Source: Jiangella rhizosphaerae
Lineage (GTDB): Bacteria > Actinomycetota > Actinomycetes > Jiangellales > Jiangellaceae
Reading direction: 5' to 3'
Length of the DNA stretch: 35,722 bases
Assembly: GCF_003579925.1 (NCBI RefSeq)
Contig: NZ_QUAL01000037.1
Span: 32,026-67,747 of the forward strand
Positions within the stretch are counted from its first letter, which is position 1; the number at the start of each line of letters is the position of its first letter. Both the position numbers and the translations under genes were made by a program. Below, piece after piece: positions 1 through 8,067 of this stretch. The notes below the pieces were generated by a model that was not told where the DNA came from, made no database searches, and saw only the letters and a program-made list of their open reading frames with translations.

Positions 1-201
1 CGCATCGGGCGCGCTGCCGACGGTCAGCCTTGCCAAGGTGCGCGCCGCACCACGCACGGTGGCACGTAGCATACGAATCCAAGCAATCCGGTCGCCTTGT
101 TCCGCTAGCTCTCTTCCCTGAGATGTCCATTGCATGTAACATGCCACTCATGCCGGCGAGCTCGTCAGGCCGGCGAGGCACACATGCGAGGAGAGAGCGA
201 C
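1..201. other. Leader region before the first operon; no gene seen
   Basis: I see no convincing coding sequence in the first 201 bases. Open frames here are Arg/Pro-rich and run out of phase into the following genes. The stretch holds an operator-like palindrome at 136-147 and a weak partial copy (GTAGCATAC at 66-74). The purine-rich AGGAGAG just before 202 is the ribosome binding site of the first gene. Confidence 0.6.
136..147. promoter_or_regulatory. Operator copy 1, upstream of the tautomerase operon
   Basis: GTAACATGCCAC matches the palindrome GTAACATGTTAC at 10 of 12 positions. It also sits inside an odd-spaced perfect palindrome, GCATGTAACATGC (132-144). It lies about 55 bases before the GTG start at 202. 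Five related sites occur in this window, all intergenic. By inference it is a binding site for the GntR protein encoded at 7065-7787. GntR/FCD proteins bind short palindromes as dimers, but this particular sequence is not one I can tie to a characterised member. Confidence 0.65.
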
Positions 202-402
202 GTGGCCTTCGTTCGAGTGGACATCGCCAAGCGCACGCAGGAGCAGAAGGAGGCGATCATCGCGGGCATCACCGACGTCATGGTGAACAACGGCGCCCGC
301 CTCGAGAACGTCCAGGTGCTGCTGGTCGAGCACAGCCCGAAGTCGTGGGGCACCCACGGCACGACGTTCCACAAGCACCTGAACCTGCCCGACGAGGACT
401 GA
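202..402 (+). CDS. 4-oxalocrotonate tautomerase-family small protein, Pro1 replaced by Ala
   Basis: This encodes 66 residues, the normal length of a 4-oxalocrotonate tautomerase subunit (beta-alpha-beta fold, usually an oligomer that moves protons between keto and enol forms). The motif RTQEQKEAIIAGITDVM (residues 10-26) and the later VLLVEHSPKSWG are typical. I chose GTG at 202 because AGGAGAG precedes it at good spacing; ATG at 184 would give six extra residues. With either start there is no proline after the initiator Met. The mature protein would begin Ala-Phe-Val-Arg, so the catalytic Pro1 base is missing. Gln replaces the Arg expected in the 'VRV' strand. It is the first gene of the 202-7055 operon. 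Its function may be non-tautomerase or only a scaffold. Confidence 0.85.
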   Translation: MAFVRVDIAKRTQEQKEAIIAGITDVMVNNGARLENVQVLLVEHSPKSWGTHGTTFHKHLNLPDED

Positions 403-439
403 CCGTCCGCGCGAGGCCCGGACGACGCGAGAGGATGAC

Positions 440-1468
440 ATGTCGAACCTGACCGCCGAGGAAATTCTCAAGAAGCTGCGGGTGTACCTCTTCCCCTGGG
501 GTGCGAACGAGCCGGACGTCGACTCGATGGTCGAGTTCGCGAAGGCCGCCGAGGAGCTCGGGTACGAGGCGATCCACGTGCCCTGGCACTTCACCATGCC
601 GAAGACGAAGAGCTTCGGCGCCTTCGGGACCCGGTACCTGTTCGACCCGATGGTGCTGATGCCGATCCTCGCCCGCGAGACGTCGCGCATCAAGATCGCC
701 TTCGAGTTCGTCGTCCCCGCGCTGCACCCGTTCGTCTGGGCTCAGTACTTCGCCTCCCTCGACAACGCCAGCAACGGGCGCGCCGTCGCCGTCCCGGTCC
801 TCGGCTGGTGGGAAGAGGACTTCAAGGTCGGCATGGTGAAGAAGACCGAGCGCGGGCGTCGCATGGACGAGGCGCTGGAGACCATCACCAAGCTGATGGC
901 CGGCGAGCCGATCGAGGAGGCCGGCGCCATCTGGGACTCGCAGGGCCTGGAGCTGAACCCGAAGCCGGTGCAGCAGCCGTTCCCGCTGTGGATCGGCGGC
1001 GGCGAGAAGTCGCTGAACCGCTCGGCGAAGTTCGCCGAGGCGTTCTACCCGCTGTTCCCGACGGTGGAGGAGATCCGCGACGACCTCGTGCCGACGCTGA
1101 AGCGGCTGTCGGAGGAGTACGGACGGGCCAAGGCGCTCGAGCTCGCCGTCGTGAACTACGGCATGATCAGCGAGGACGCGCAGTGGATCGACGAGTGGGC
1201 GATTCCGCGGCTGCTCGCCCGCATCAACGGCATCACCATGGAGGAGGCGCTCGAGCGTCGCGACGACCAGACGCTCAACCGGCCGGAGGAGCGGCTGATG
1301 ATCGGCACGCCGGAAGCGGCCGCCGACCGCCTCGCCGCCATGATCGGCGCCGGTGCCGACCATCTGGTCATGGACTTCTATCTGCACGGCTGGGTCGACG
1401 CCAAGTTCGGCCTCGAGCACATGACCCGGTTCGCCCACGAGGTCGTCCCGCTGGCCGCGGCGAAGTGA
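440..1468 (+). CDS. LLM-class flavin/F420-dependent oxidoreductase
   Basis: This is a 342-residue TIM-barrel protein of the bacterial luciferase-like family. Residues 83-127 follow the family pattern: a strand at RIKIAFEFVVPALHP, the segment ASLDNASNGRAVAVPVLGWW, then Glu-Asp-Phe. Residues 173-188 (NPKPVQQPFPLWIGGG) form the usual Pro-rich turn before a substrate/cofactor strand. Such enzymes use FMNH2 with oxygen or, commonly in actinobacteria, F420. Fgd at 18667-19695, which regenerates F420H2, appears to share its operator, so F420H2 is the likelier cofactor here (inference). It starts 37 bases after the tautomerase gene, and the next gene starts one base after its stop. The substrate is unknown. 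Confidence 0.9.
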   Translation: MSNLTAEEILKKLRVYLFPWGANEPDVDSMVEFAKAAEELGYEAIHVPWHFTMPKTKSFGAFGTRYLFDPMVLMPILARETSRIKIAFEFVVPALHPFVWAQYFASLDNASNGRAVAVPVLGWWEEDFKVGMVKKTERGRRMDEALETITKLMAGEPIEEAGAIWDSQGLELNPKPVQQPFPLWIGGGEKSLNRSAKFAEAFYPLFPTVEEIRDDLVPTLKRLSEEYGRAKALELAVVNYGMISEDAQWIDEWAIPRLLARINGITMEEALERRDDQTLNRPEERLMIGTPEAAADRLAAMIGAGADHLVMDFYLHGWVDAKFGLEHMTRFAHEVVPLAAAK

Positions 1469-1469
1469 C

Positions 1470-2456
1470 GTGACTCCACCGGTCAAGCCGCGGGTGCTCG
1501 TGGCGCTGCGGCCCACGGGCGTCGAACCGCCGAGCCTGCTGAAGAAGGCGGGCGACCTCGCCGATTTCGTCTTCGCCGTCACGGCGGACGACATCGGCGA
1601 GGAGGCGGCGACGATCGACTCGGCCTTCGTCTGGAACTTCCGCAGCACGCTGGTGCCGGACGCGATCGACCGGCTGCCGCGGCTGCGGTGGGTGCACGTG
1701 GCGGCGTCGGGCGTCGACGCGTCGCTGTCGGACGAGGTCAGGGCGCGCGGGATCACGTTCACGAACTCCCGCGGCGTGACCGCGCCGGCGATGGCCGAGT
1801 ACGCGCTCATGCTCATGCTCGCGCACGCCAAGGACCTGACGGGCACGCTCGCCGATCAGGCGGAGAAGGCCTGGCGGCCGCGGGAGAGCCGGATGCTCTC
1901 GGGCGCGACGCTCGTCGCCATCGGCGTCGGCCCGGTGAACCGGGAGCTGGCCCGCCGCGCCACGGCGCTGGGCATGACGGTGATCGGCGTGGGCCGGCGG
2001 GCTCGCGACGGCGTCGACGGCTTCGACAGAGTCGTGGGCCGCGACCGGCTCCTCGACGTCCTGCCGCTCGCCGACCACGTCGTCATCGCCACGCCGCTGA
2101 CGGCCGAGACCCGCGGCCTGATCGGGGCGGCCGAGCTGGCCGCGCTGCCCGACGGCGCCCACCTGGTCAACCTCGGCCGGGGAGCCGTCGTCGACGAGGC
2201 CGCGCTGATGGCGGCGCTGCGCTCCGGCCGGCTCGGCGGCGCCGGGCTCGACGTGCTGTGGCGCGAGCCGCTGGAGCCCGAGCACGACCTGTGGGAGACA
2301 CCAGGCGTCATCGTCTCGCCGCACACGTCCTCGGACTTCGTGGGCTGGGAGGACGCCATGGTCGACCTGTTCGTCCGCAACCTCCGGCACACGCTGCGCG
2401 GAGAGCCGCTCCTCAACGTCGTCGATCTGGATCTGGGGTACGCGCCGATCGACTGA
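1470..2456 (+). CDS. D-2-hydroxyacid dehydrogenase, NAD-binding (copy 1)
   Basis: This is a 328-residue member of the D-isomer-specific 2-hydroxyacid dehydrogenase family, which interconverts 2-oxoacids and D-2-hydroxyacids with NAD(P)H. The catalytic set is visible: Arg237 in NLGRGAVVDE, Glu266 in WREPLEPE, and His285 in SPHTSS. The dinucleotide loop is Gly152-Val-Gly154-Pro-Val-Asn157, so the usual third Gly is Asn. The GTG start lies one base after the preceding stop, which implies translational coupling. A second, divergent paralogue is at 4143-5213, separated by the ThDP enzyme. The pair may act on different acids or cofactors. Confidence 0.9.
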   Translation: MTPPVKPRVLVALRPTGVEPPSLLKKAGDLADFVFAVTADDIGEEAATIDSAFVWNFRSTLVPDAIDRLPRLRWVHVAASGVDASLSDEVRARGITFTNSRGVTAPAMAEYALMLMLAHAKDLTGTLADQAEKAWRPRESRMLSGATLVAIGVGPVNRELARRATALGMTVIGVGRRARDGVDGFDRVVGRDRLLDVLPLADHVVIATPLTAETRGLIGAAELAALPDGAHLVNLGRGAVVDEAALMAALRSGRLGGAGLDVLWREPLEPEHDLWETPGVIVSPHTSSDFVGWEDAMVDLFVRNLRHTLRGEPLLNVVDLDLGYAPID

Positions 2457-2508
2457 CCGGTCGACCCGCGACCCCGCACGTTCCGACAAGGCCAGGAAGG
2501 TCATCGCG

Positions 2509-4146
2509 ATGAGTTCCACGGTGGGAAGGGTGATCGTCGATGCGATCGCCGCTGAGGGGATCACCCATGTCTTCGGCGTGCCCGGCGAGAGCTACCTACC
2601 GGTCCTCGACGCGTTCAACGACGTGCCCGAGGTCCGCATCGTGCCCACCCACCACGAGGAGGGCGCCGGCTTCATGGCCGACGCCTGGGCCAGGACCACG
2701 GGACGCACCGGCGTCTTCATGGTGACCCGCGGCCCGGGCCTCGCCCACGCGGCCATCGCCCTGCATGCCGCCCGCCAGGACTCCACGCCGCTGGTGCTGC
2801 TGGTCGGCCAGGTGTCGCGGGACGACGCGGGACGGGAGAGCTTCCAGGAGCTCGACCACCTCGCCGCCGGCCGCCTGCTCGGCAAAGACGGCATCGAGAT
2901 CACCGAGCCCGACCGCGCGGCCGAGCAGATCCAGCGCGCGTTCTACCTGGCCAGGAGCGGCCGGCCGGGACCGGTGGTGGTCAGCCTGCCCGAGGACGTC
3001 GGCTACGCGACGACGGAGGTCACCGCCGTCGCCCGCCAGAACGTCCCGGTGCCGGCCGCCCGCGAGGAGGACCTCGTCCGCGCCGTCGCGCTGCTGGCCG
3101 GCGCCGGCAGCGTCGCCCTGATCGTCGGCACCGGCGGGCTCGCCGGTCCCGAGGGCCGCGCGGCGGTCGTGACGCTGGCCGAGCGGCTCGGCGCCACGGT
3201 CTACAGCGCGTGGCGGCGGTTCGACGCGTTCCCGAACACGCACCCGCAGTTCGCCGGCAACCTGCCCTGGCTGTCCGCCGAGCTGGCCCGGCCGCTGCGC
3301 GACGCCGACGTCGTGCTGGCCATCGGCACGCGGCTCGGCGACTTCACCTCGATGGCCTACACCGTGCCGGCGCCGCGGCAGAAGCTGATCCAGATCGACG
3401 TCGACGCCGCGTCGATGAGCGTGGTCCGCAACCCGGACGTGCCGATCGTCGCCGACGCGGGCGCCACCGTCCGGCGGCTCGTCGAGCTGCTCGACGGCCG
3501 GACGGCCGAGCCGCCCCCGCCGGCGCTGGCCGCGGCCCGGGAGGCGCACGAGCGCTACCTCGCCTCGACGGCCGTGCCCGACGACGCCCCCGGAGACGCC
3601 GACCTCGCCGTCGCCGTCGGGCAGCTGCGGCGGATGCTGCCGGCCGACGCGATCGTCACCTCCGACGCCGGGGCGTTCGCCGGCTACCTCAACCGCTACT
3701 ACCAGTGGACCGAGCCCGCCACGTTCATCGGCAGCACGTCCGGCCCGATGGGCTACGCGGTGCCGACGGCGATCGGCGCCAAGATCGCCGCGCCGGACCG
3801 GGTCGTGGCGGGCATCGCCGGCGACGGCGGCTTCGCGATGACGATGAGCGAGATCCACACGGCGGTCCGCCTCGGCCTGGACCGGCTGGTGTTCGTCGTC
3901 TTCGACAACGGCGTCTACGGGTCGATTCGCAACCACCAGACCCGCACCTACCCGGGCCGCGAGATCGGCGTCGACCTCGGCAGCGCCGACCTCGCCACCG
4001 TCGCGACCGGCCTCGGCGCCCTCGGCCTGAGCTGCCGGACCAACCGGGAGTTCGCCGCGGCGCTGGAGAAGGCGATGGCCGCCGACCGGCCGGCCGTCGT
4101 CCAGCTCGCGGTCTCGCCCGAGCAGATCAACGCGTGGGCGTCATGA
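2509..4146 (+). CDS. Thiamine diphosphate-dependent enzyme, acetolactate synthase-like
   Basis: This is a 545-residue protein with the three-domain layout of the acetolactate synthase / benzoylformate decarboxylase family. The N-terminal domain has the activating Glu in THHEEGAGFMADAWAR (Glu50). The central domain spans roughly residues 190-330. The C-terminal ThDP/Mg domain has GDGGF (438-442) and ends the motif at Asp466-Asn467. These enzymes decarboxylate 2-oxoacids or join the resulting unit to an aldehyde or another oxoacid. It sits between two D-2-hydroxyacid dehydrogenases, so its substrate is probably a 2-oxoacid made by one of them (inference). An upstream AGGAAGG supports the ATG. 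The next gene overlaps it by four bases. It could also be an oxalyl- or sulfoacetaldehyde-type enzyme; I cannot tell. Confidence 0.88.
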   Translation: MSSTVGRVIVDAIAAEGITHVFGVPGESYLPVLDAFNDVPEVRIVPTHHEEGAGFMADAWARTTGRTGVFMVTRGPGLAHAAIALHAARQDSTPLVLLVGQVSRDDAGRESFQELDHLAAGRLLGKDGIEITEPDRAAEQIQRAFYLARSGRPGPVVVSLPEDVGYATTEVTAVARQNVPVPAAREEDLVRAVALLAGAGSVALIVGTGGLAGPEGRAAVVTLAERLGATVYSAWRRFDAFPNTHPQFAGNLPWLSAELARPLRDADVVLAIGTRLGDFTSMAYTVPAPRQKLIQIDVDAASMSVVRNPDVPIVADAGATVRRLVELLDGRTAEPPPPALAAAREAHERYLASTAVPDDAPGDADLAVAVGQLRRMLPADAIVTSDAGAFAGYLNRYYQWTEPATFIGSTSGPMGYAVPTAIGAKIAAPDRVVAGIAGDGGFAMTMSEIHTAVRLGLDRLVFVVFDNGVYGSIRNHQTRTYPGREIGVDLGSADLATVATGLGALGLSCRTNREFAAALEKAMAADRPAVVQLAVSPEQINAWAS

Positions 4147-5213
4147 CCGCCACGCTTCCGGGACGGCAGCCGCGGCCACGGTCGGGCGACCGGGTCGTGC
4201 TGGTGACCTGGCCGGACTATCCGGGCGACGCCTCGCCCCAGGCGGCGCGGCTCACGGCACTCGGCCTGACGCTGCGGCGGGCGCCGCGGACGCACGACCG
4301 CAGCGAGGACGAGCTCGTCGAGCTGCTCGACGGCTGCGTGGCGGGCATCGTGAGCACCGACCCGTTCACGCGGGCCGTGTTCGAGGCGACGCCCGGCCTG
4401 CGGCTGCTCAGCCGGGTCGGCGTCGGCACCGACAGCATCGATCTCGAGGCCGCCGCCGAGCACGGCGTGGGCGTGACGGTCGCCCGCGGCGCCAACGAGG
4501 AGGCGGTGGCCGACCACACGATCGGCCTCATCCTCGCGCTGCTGCGCAGGATCCCCGAGCTCGACCGCGCGGTCCGCGACGGCCGGTGGCTGCGGACCGG
4601 GGAGTGGGCCGGCCGCGACCTGCACGGCAAGACCGTCGGCCTGCTCGGCATGGGCGCGATCTCGCAGCTCGTCGCCCGGCGGCTGCACGGGTTCGGCGTC
4701 GACATCGTCGGCTACGACCCGGTCGCCCCGCCGCCGCCCGGGGTCAGGCCGGCGCGCATGGTCGACGTGGTCACGTCGGCGGACGTGCTGTCGCTTCACC
4801 TGCCGCTCACGCAGCAGACGCGCAACCTCGTCGACGCCGCTCTGCTCGCCCGGATGAAGCCGGGTGCGGTCCTGGTCAACACCTCCCGCGGCGGTATCGT
4901 CGACGAGCAGGCGCTCGCCGACGCGATCCGTGCCGGGCGGCTGCGCGGTGCGGCCATCGACGTGTTCTCCGAGGAGCCGCCCCGGACCAGCCCGCTGCTG
5001 CCACTGTGGGGATCCACGGTGCTCACACCGCACATCGGCGGGCTGTCCAAGGAGGCCATCGACCAGATGGTCGAGCACGCGACCGGCGCGGTCGTCGCCG
5101 CGCTGACCGGCCACGAGCCGCCGGACCTGGTGAACCGTCCGGTCCGTGCCGTGTGGGAAGAGTCCCCGAACGGTCCCGTCGGGGCCGCGGTCTACAGAGA
5201 GGAACTGTCATGA
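4143..5213 (+). CDS. D-2-hydroxyacid dehydrogenase, phosphoglycerate dehydrogenase-like (copy 2)
   Basis: This is a 356-residue protein of the same superfamily as 1470-2456 but closer to the phosphoglycerate dehydrogenase type. It has a GMGAIS nucleotide loop (Gly169, Gly171), Arg249 in NTSRGGIVDE, Glu277/278 in FSEEPP and His297 in TPHIGG. The substrate-domain motif RVGVGTDSIDLEAA (91-104) is standard. The ATG start overlaps the preceding stop as ATGA, and its own stop overlaps the next start in the same way. It likely handles a D-hydroxyacid or 2-oxoacid in the pathway of this operon. There is no ACT-type C-terminal regulatory domain, so a biosynthetic serine role is unlikely. Confidence 0.9.
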   Translation: MTATLPGRQPRPRSGDRVVLVTWPDYPGDASPQAARLTALGLTLRRAPRTHDRSEDELVELLDGCVAGIVSTDPFTRAVFEATPGLRLLSRVGVGTDSIDLEAAAEHGVGVTVARGANEEAVADHTIGLILALLRRIPELDRAVRDGRWLRTGEWAGRDLHGKTVGLLGMGAISQLVARRLHGFGVDIVGYDPVAPPPPGVRPARMVDVVTSADVLSLHLPLTQQTRNLVDAALLARMKPGAVLVNTSRGGIVDEQALADAIRAGRLRGAAIDVFSEEPPRTSPLLPLWGSTVLTPHIGGLSKEAIDQMVEHATGAVVAALTGHEPPDLVNRPVRAVWEESPNGPVGAAVYREELS

Positions 5214-5749
5214 GCGACGAGCTGCGGGGAGTCCGCGTGGCCATCCTGGCCGAGGACCTCTACGAGGACGTGGAGCTGTGGTACCCGCTGTACCGGCTGC
5301 GCGAGGCCGGCGCCGAGGTGACGATCATCGGCAGCGGCCGCACCGACGTGTTCAAGGGCAAGCACGGCCTCCCCGTGACGGCCGACACCTCGATCGACGC
5401 GGTGAACGCCGCCGACTTCGACGGCGTCGTCGTGCCGGGCGGGTTCTCGCCGGACTACATGCGGCGCAAGCCGGAGATGATCGACTTCATCCGCGAGGTG
5501 GGCGCGGCCGGCAAGCCGGTCGGCGCCATCTGTCACGGAGCGTGGGCGCTCGCCTCGGCCGGGCTGTGCAAGGGCCGGAAGGTGACGTCGTACTTCTCCA
5601 TCAAGGACGACATCGTCGGCGCCGGCGGCGAGTACGTCGACGCCGAGGTCGTGGTCGACGGCAACGTCATCACCTCGCGCATCCCCGACGACCTGCCCGC
5701 GTTCATGCCGCCGATCATCGAGGCGCTGGCCGCCGCGAAGAAGGCCTGA
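5210..5749 (+). CDS. PfpI/DJ-1 family protein (type 1 glutamine amidotransferase-like)
   Basis: This is a 179-residue single-domain protein. The N-terminus AILAEDLYEDVELWYPLYRL matches the PfpI protease/glyoxalase III branch of the DJ-1 superfamily. The nucleophile elbow is intact, with Cys108-His109 in AICHGAWAL. Members include protein deglycases, glyoxalase III-type hydratases and peptidases. The segment KVTSYFSIKDDIVGAGGEYVD (about 126-146) is the usual region after the elbow. It overlaps the dehydrogenase before it by four bases and precedes the FAD enzyme by seven bases. A hydratase or hydrolase step, or detoxification of a reactive aldehyde made by the pathway, is plausible but not shown. 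Confidence 0.9.
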   Translation: MSDELRGVRVAILAEDLYEDVELWYPLYRLREAGAEVTIIGSGRTDVFKGKHGLPVTADTSIDAVNAADFDGVVVPGGFSPDYMRRKPEMIDFIREVGAAGKPVGAICHGAWALASAGLCKGRKVTSYFSIKDDIVGAGGEYVDAEVVVDGNVITSRIPDDLPAFMPPIIEALAAAKKA

Positions 5750-5756
5750 GCCGTTC

Positions 5757-7055
5757 GTGGCCGAGCAGGTGAGCGGGACCGACGTCATCGTCGTCGGCGC
5801 CGGCATCGTCGGCGTCACGGCCGCCTACGAGCTCGCGTCCGCCGGGCACTCGGTGCGGCTCATCGACAAGGGCCGGGTCGCCGGCCTGCAGTCGAGCCGC
5901 AACTGGGGGTTCGTCCGGCGGCAGGGCTGCGACCCGGTCGAGGCGGAGCTGGTGCAGCACGCGTCGCTCACCTGGGACCGGCTCGGCGAGGAGATCGGAC
6001 CGGCTCTGACGCTGGTCAAGAAGGGCCTGATCAACCTCGCTCCCGACGAGGCCGGCCTGAGCAAGTACCGCGACTGGCTGCGCGCGAGTGGCGGCGACAC
6101 GCTCTTCGGCAGCCGGATGGTCGGCCCCGACGAGATCCGTGACCTGCTGCCGCACGTGACGGGGGAGTGGGCCGGTGGACTGCTGACGCCGTCCGACGGG
6201 CACGCCGACCCCACAGCCGCCGGGCCGGCCGTCGCGGCGGCCGCGCGGGCGCGCGGCGTGGTCGTCGAGGAGGGCGTCACGGCGCTGGAGGTCACCACGT
6301 CCGGCGGCCGGGTGACCGGCGTGCGCACGTCCGCCGGCCGCCGGGCCGCCGGACGGGTCGTGGTCGCCGCCGGCGCCTGGTCCGGCAAGCTGCTGGCGCC
6401 GCTCGGCCTGAAGGTGCCGGTCCGGTGGATCCGCGCGACGGCGGCCAGGACGACGGCGGTGGAACACCTGACGGAGCTCGCCGTCCACGTCCCGGCCGTC
6501 GGCTTCAGCCAGCTCGCCGACGGGTCGGTGATCTTCGGCAGCGCCGCCTGGAGCGACTACGACATCGGCATCGACACCCTGGGCAACCTGCGGCTGTTCC
6601 TGCCGAACTTCGTCCGCAACCGCACGATGATCCGGCTGCACCTCAACGAGGTGGTGGTTCAGGACGTCCTGCGGCGGCTGCCGCGCCGCGACCGCGACGC
6701 CATCCGCTTCGACTGGCCGCGGATGGACGATCCGCCGCCGAACCGCACGAAGATCGAGCGCGCGCACCGCAGCCTCACCGCGCTGGTGCCGCGCTGGGGC
6801 TCGTCGCGGATCGCCCGTGCGTGGGCCGGCACCGTCGACGTCACCCCCGACGCGCTGCCGGTCGTGGCCGCGCCGCCGCAGTACGGCGGGCTCGTGGTCG
6901 CCACCGGGATGAGCAGCCACGGCTTCGGCATCGGACCCGGCGTCGGCGTGGTGGCCGCCGAGCTCGCGCAGGGCAAGCAGCCGTCGATCGACCTCGAGCC
7001 GTTCCGGATCGAGCGGTTCGCCGAGGGGCCGGTGCGGGCGCACCACCACCTCTGA
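5757..7055 (+). CDS. FAD-dependent amine/amino-acid oxidoreductase (DAO family)
   Basis: This is a 432-residue member of the D-amino-acid oxidase / sarcosine oxidase / DadA superfamily. The Rossmann motif is at the N-terminus (VVGAGIVGVTAAYELASAGH, Gly14, Gly16, Gly19), followed by acidic Asp37 in LIDKG. The C-terminal FAD-binding part is VTPDALPVV followed by VATGMSSHGFGIGPGVG. Such enzymes oxidise a secondary amine or D-amino acid to an imine, which hydrolyses to an oxoacid or aldehyde plus amine. It is the last gene of the operon, starts at GTG seven bases after the previous stop, and faces the regulator across nine bases. The substrate is unknown; an N-alkylated amino acid released by the hydrolases at 13-18 kb would fit. 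Confidence 0.88.
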   Translation: MAEQVSGTDVIVVGAGIVGVTAAYELASAGHSVRLIDKGRVAGLQSSRNWGFVRRQGCDPVEAELVQHASLTWDRLGEEIGPALTLVKKGLINLAPDEAGLSKYRDWLRASGGDTLFGSRMVGPDEIRDLLPHVTGEWAGGLLTPSDGHADPTAAGPAVAAAARARGVVVEEGVTALEVTTSGGRVTGVRTSAGRRAAGRVVVAAGAWSGKLLAPLGLKVPVRWIRATAARTTAVEHLTELAVHVPAVGFSQLADGSVIFGSAAWSDYDIGIDTLGNLRLFLPNFVRNRTMIRLHLNEVVVQDVLRRLPRRDRDAIRFDWPRMDDPPPNRTKIERAHRSLTALVPRWGSSRIARAWAGTVDVTPDALPVVAAPPQYGGLVVATGMSSHGFGIGPGVGVVAAELAQGKQPSIDLEPFRIERFAEGPVRAHHHL

Positions 7056-7064
7056 GCGGAGCGG

Positions 7065-7787
7065 TCAGCCCTCGTCGCCGTCGCGCTCCTGCTGCAGCAG
7101 GGAGTCGGCGGTGCGCTGCAGGTGGGCCCGCATGGCCTCGGCCGCCGCGGCGGGCCGCCGGCTCAGCACGGCGGTGAGGATCTCTTCGTGATCGGTGGTG
7201 ATGTCCTGCAGCGTCCGCGTGCGTCCGGCGCTCGTGGTGCCGCGCACCAGGATGGAGTCGCGGAGGTTGTCGACGATCGAGCTCAGCAGTTCGTTGCCGC
7301 AGGCGTCGAGCAGCACGCGGTGGAACGTGCGGTCGCTGGACCAGTACGTGAGGTCGTCCTGCATCGTCGTGGCCCGCTGCAGCTGGTCGAACGCCGTGGT
7401 GAGTGCGCGCTCGGTGGTGGCGTCGAGACGCGACGCCACCACACTGGCCGCATGGGTCTCGAGGATGAGGCGCAGCTCGAAGATGTTCTTGAGGTCCTGC
7501 GCCGTCGACTGGGTGATCCGGACGCCGCGGTTGCGTTCGAACTGGATGATGCCGCGAGCGGCGAGGTCGATGAGCGCCTCGCGCACCGGCGTCCGTGACA
7601 CTCCGAACGTCGCGGCGAGCTCGGCCACGGAGTACAGATTGCCGGGCACGAGCTCGCGGCGGGCGATGGCCAGCCGGAGCTGTTCGTAGATCTCTCTGGT
7701 CCGCGACGGCCGATCGCCGATCGGGCCGAGCTGGCCGGCACCGGACAGCACCGGCTCATCCTGCGGAGGGAGTGACTGCCTCGTCAT
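7065..7787 (-). CDS. GntR-family transcriptional regulator, FCD (FadR-like) domain
   Basis: This is a 240-residue protein. An N-terminal winged helix spans residues 30-92, with the recognition region VAELAATFGVSRTPVREAL (54-72) and wing FERNRGVRI. The FCD effector domain follows from about 100. All four usual metal-ligand positions are present (Asp152, His156, His200, His222), so a carboxylate effector bound to a metal is likely. Members of this family usually repress catabolic genes until the substrate or an intermediate binds. It is transcribed away from the importer operon at 8068, with operator copy 2 between them. It is the only regulator in the window and the obvious ligand for the six palindromes. 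GGAAG precedes the ATG. Confidence 0.93.
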   Translation of the reverse strand: MTRQSLPPQDEPVLSGAGQLGPIGDRPSRTREIYEQLRLAIARRELVPGNLYSVAELAATFGVSRTPVREALIDLAARGIIQFERNRGVRITQSTAQDLKNIFELRLILETHAASVVASRLDATTERALTTAFDQLQRATTMQDDLTYWSSDRTFHRVLLDACGNELLSSIVDNLRDSILVRGTTSAGRTRTLQDITTDHEEILTAVLSRRPAAAAEAMRAHLQRTADSLLQQERDGDEG

Positions 7788-8067
7788 TTCTACTTCCGTT
7801 CGACGGGAGGGGCCGGGACCTGACCGATTGACAGATTAGTGGGAATGCGCATGCCGGAGCCGTCGACACACAGGCGGTAGCACGTCACCCACAGCCGGGC
7901 GACGGCAGGATGAACGGCTCTTGACGGACGACACAGCATGCTACATGCTACATGCAGCCAGAGATTGGGTCCAGAGCCGCGTGCTTGACGACGAGCTGTG
8001 GCGGCCTGGACGTGCCCAGATCCGCGGGCCCACCCCCAGCCGACAGTAACGAATCGGGGCGTTGCGC
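7788..8067. promoter_or_regulatory. Divergent control region between gntR and the importer operon
   Basis: This 280-base gap contains no gene. On the + strand there is a TTGACG -35-like hexamer at 7921-7926, followed closely by the overlapping operator at 7936-7955, which would cover the -10 region of the importer promoter. On the - strand, TAATCT (complement of about 7834-7839) could be a -10 for the regulator gene. The layout suggests that the regulator controls both its own gene and the importer. Confidence 0.5.
7936..7955. promoter_or_regulatory. Operator copy 2, overlapping double site before the importer operon
   Basis: GCATGCTACATGCTACATGC contains two overlapping copies of the GCATGYTACATGC form. 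Against GTAACATGTTAC, the best 12-base frame (7940-7951) matches 9 of 12, including the invariant ACATG core. It follows TTGACG (7921-7926) by nine bases. The tandem repeat of ATGCTAC differs from the single palindromes elsewhere, so the site may bind two dimers or be tuned for autoregulation. Confidence 0.6.

Noticed and set aside
66-74. GTAGCATAC as a seventh operator
   Set aside because: It resembles only one half of the site and lacks the palindromic partner, so it is mentioned only as a weak partial copy.
278-1846. Long open frame on the - strand (522 codons) opposite the tautomerase and LLM genes
   Set aside because: Its translation is Arg/Gly/Ala/Val-rich with no family motif, and it lies antisense to genes with clear domains. 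High GC leaves non-coding frames open.
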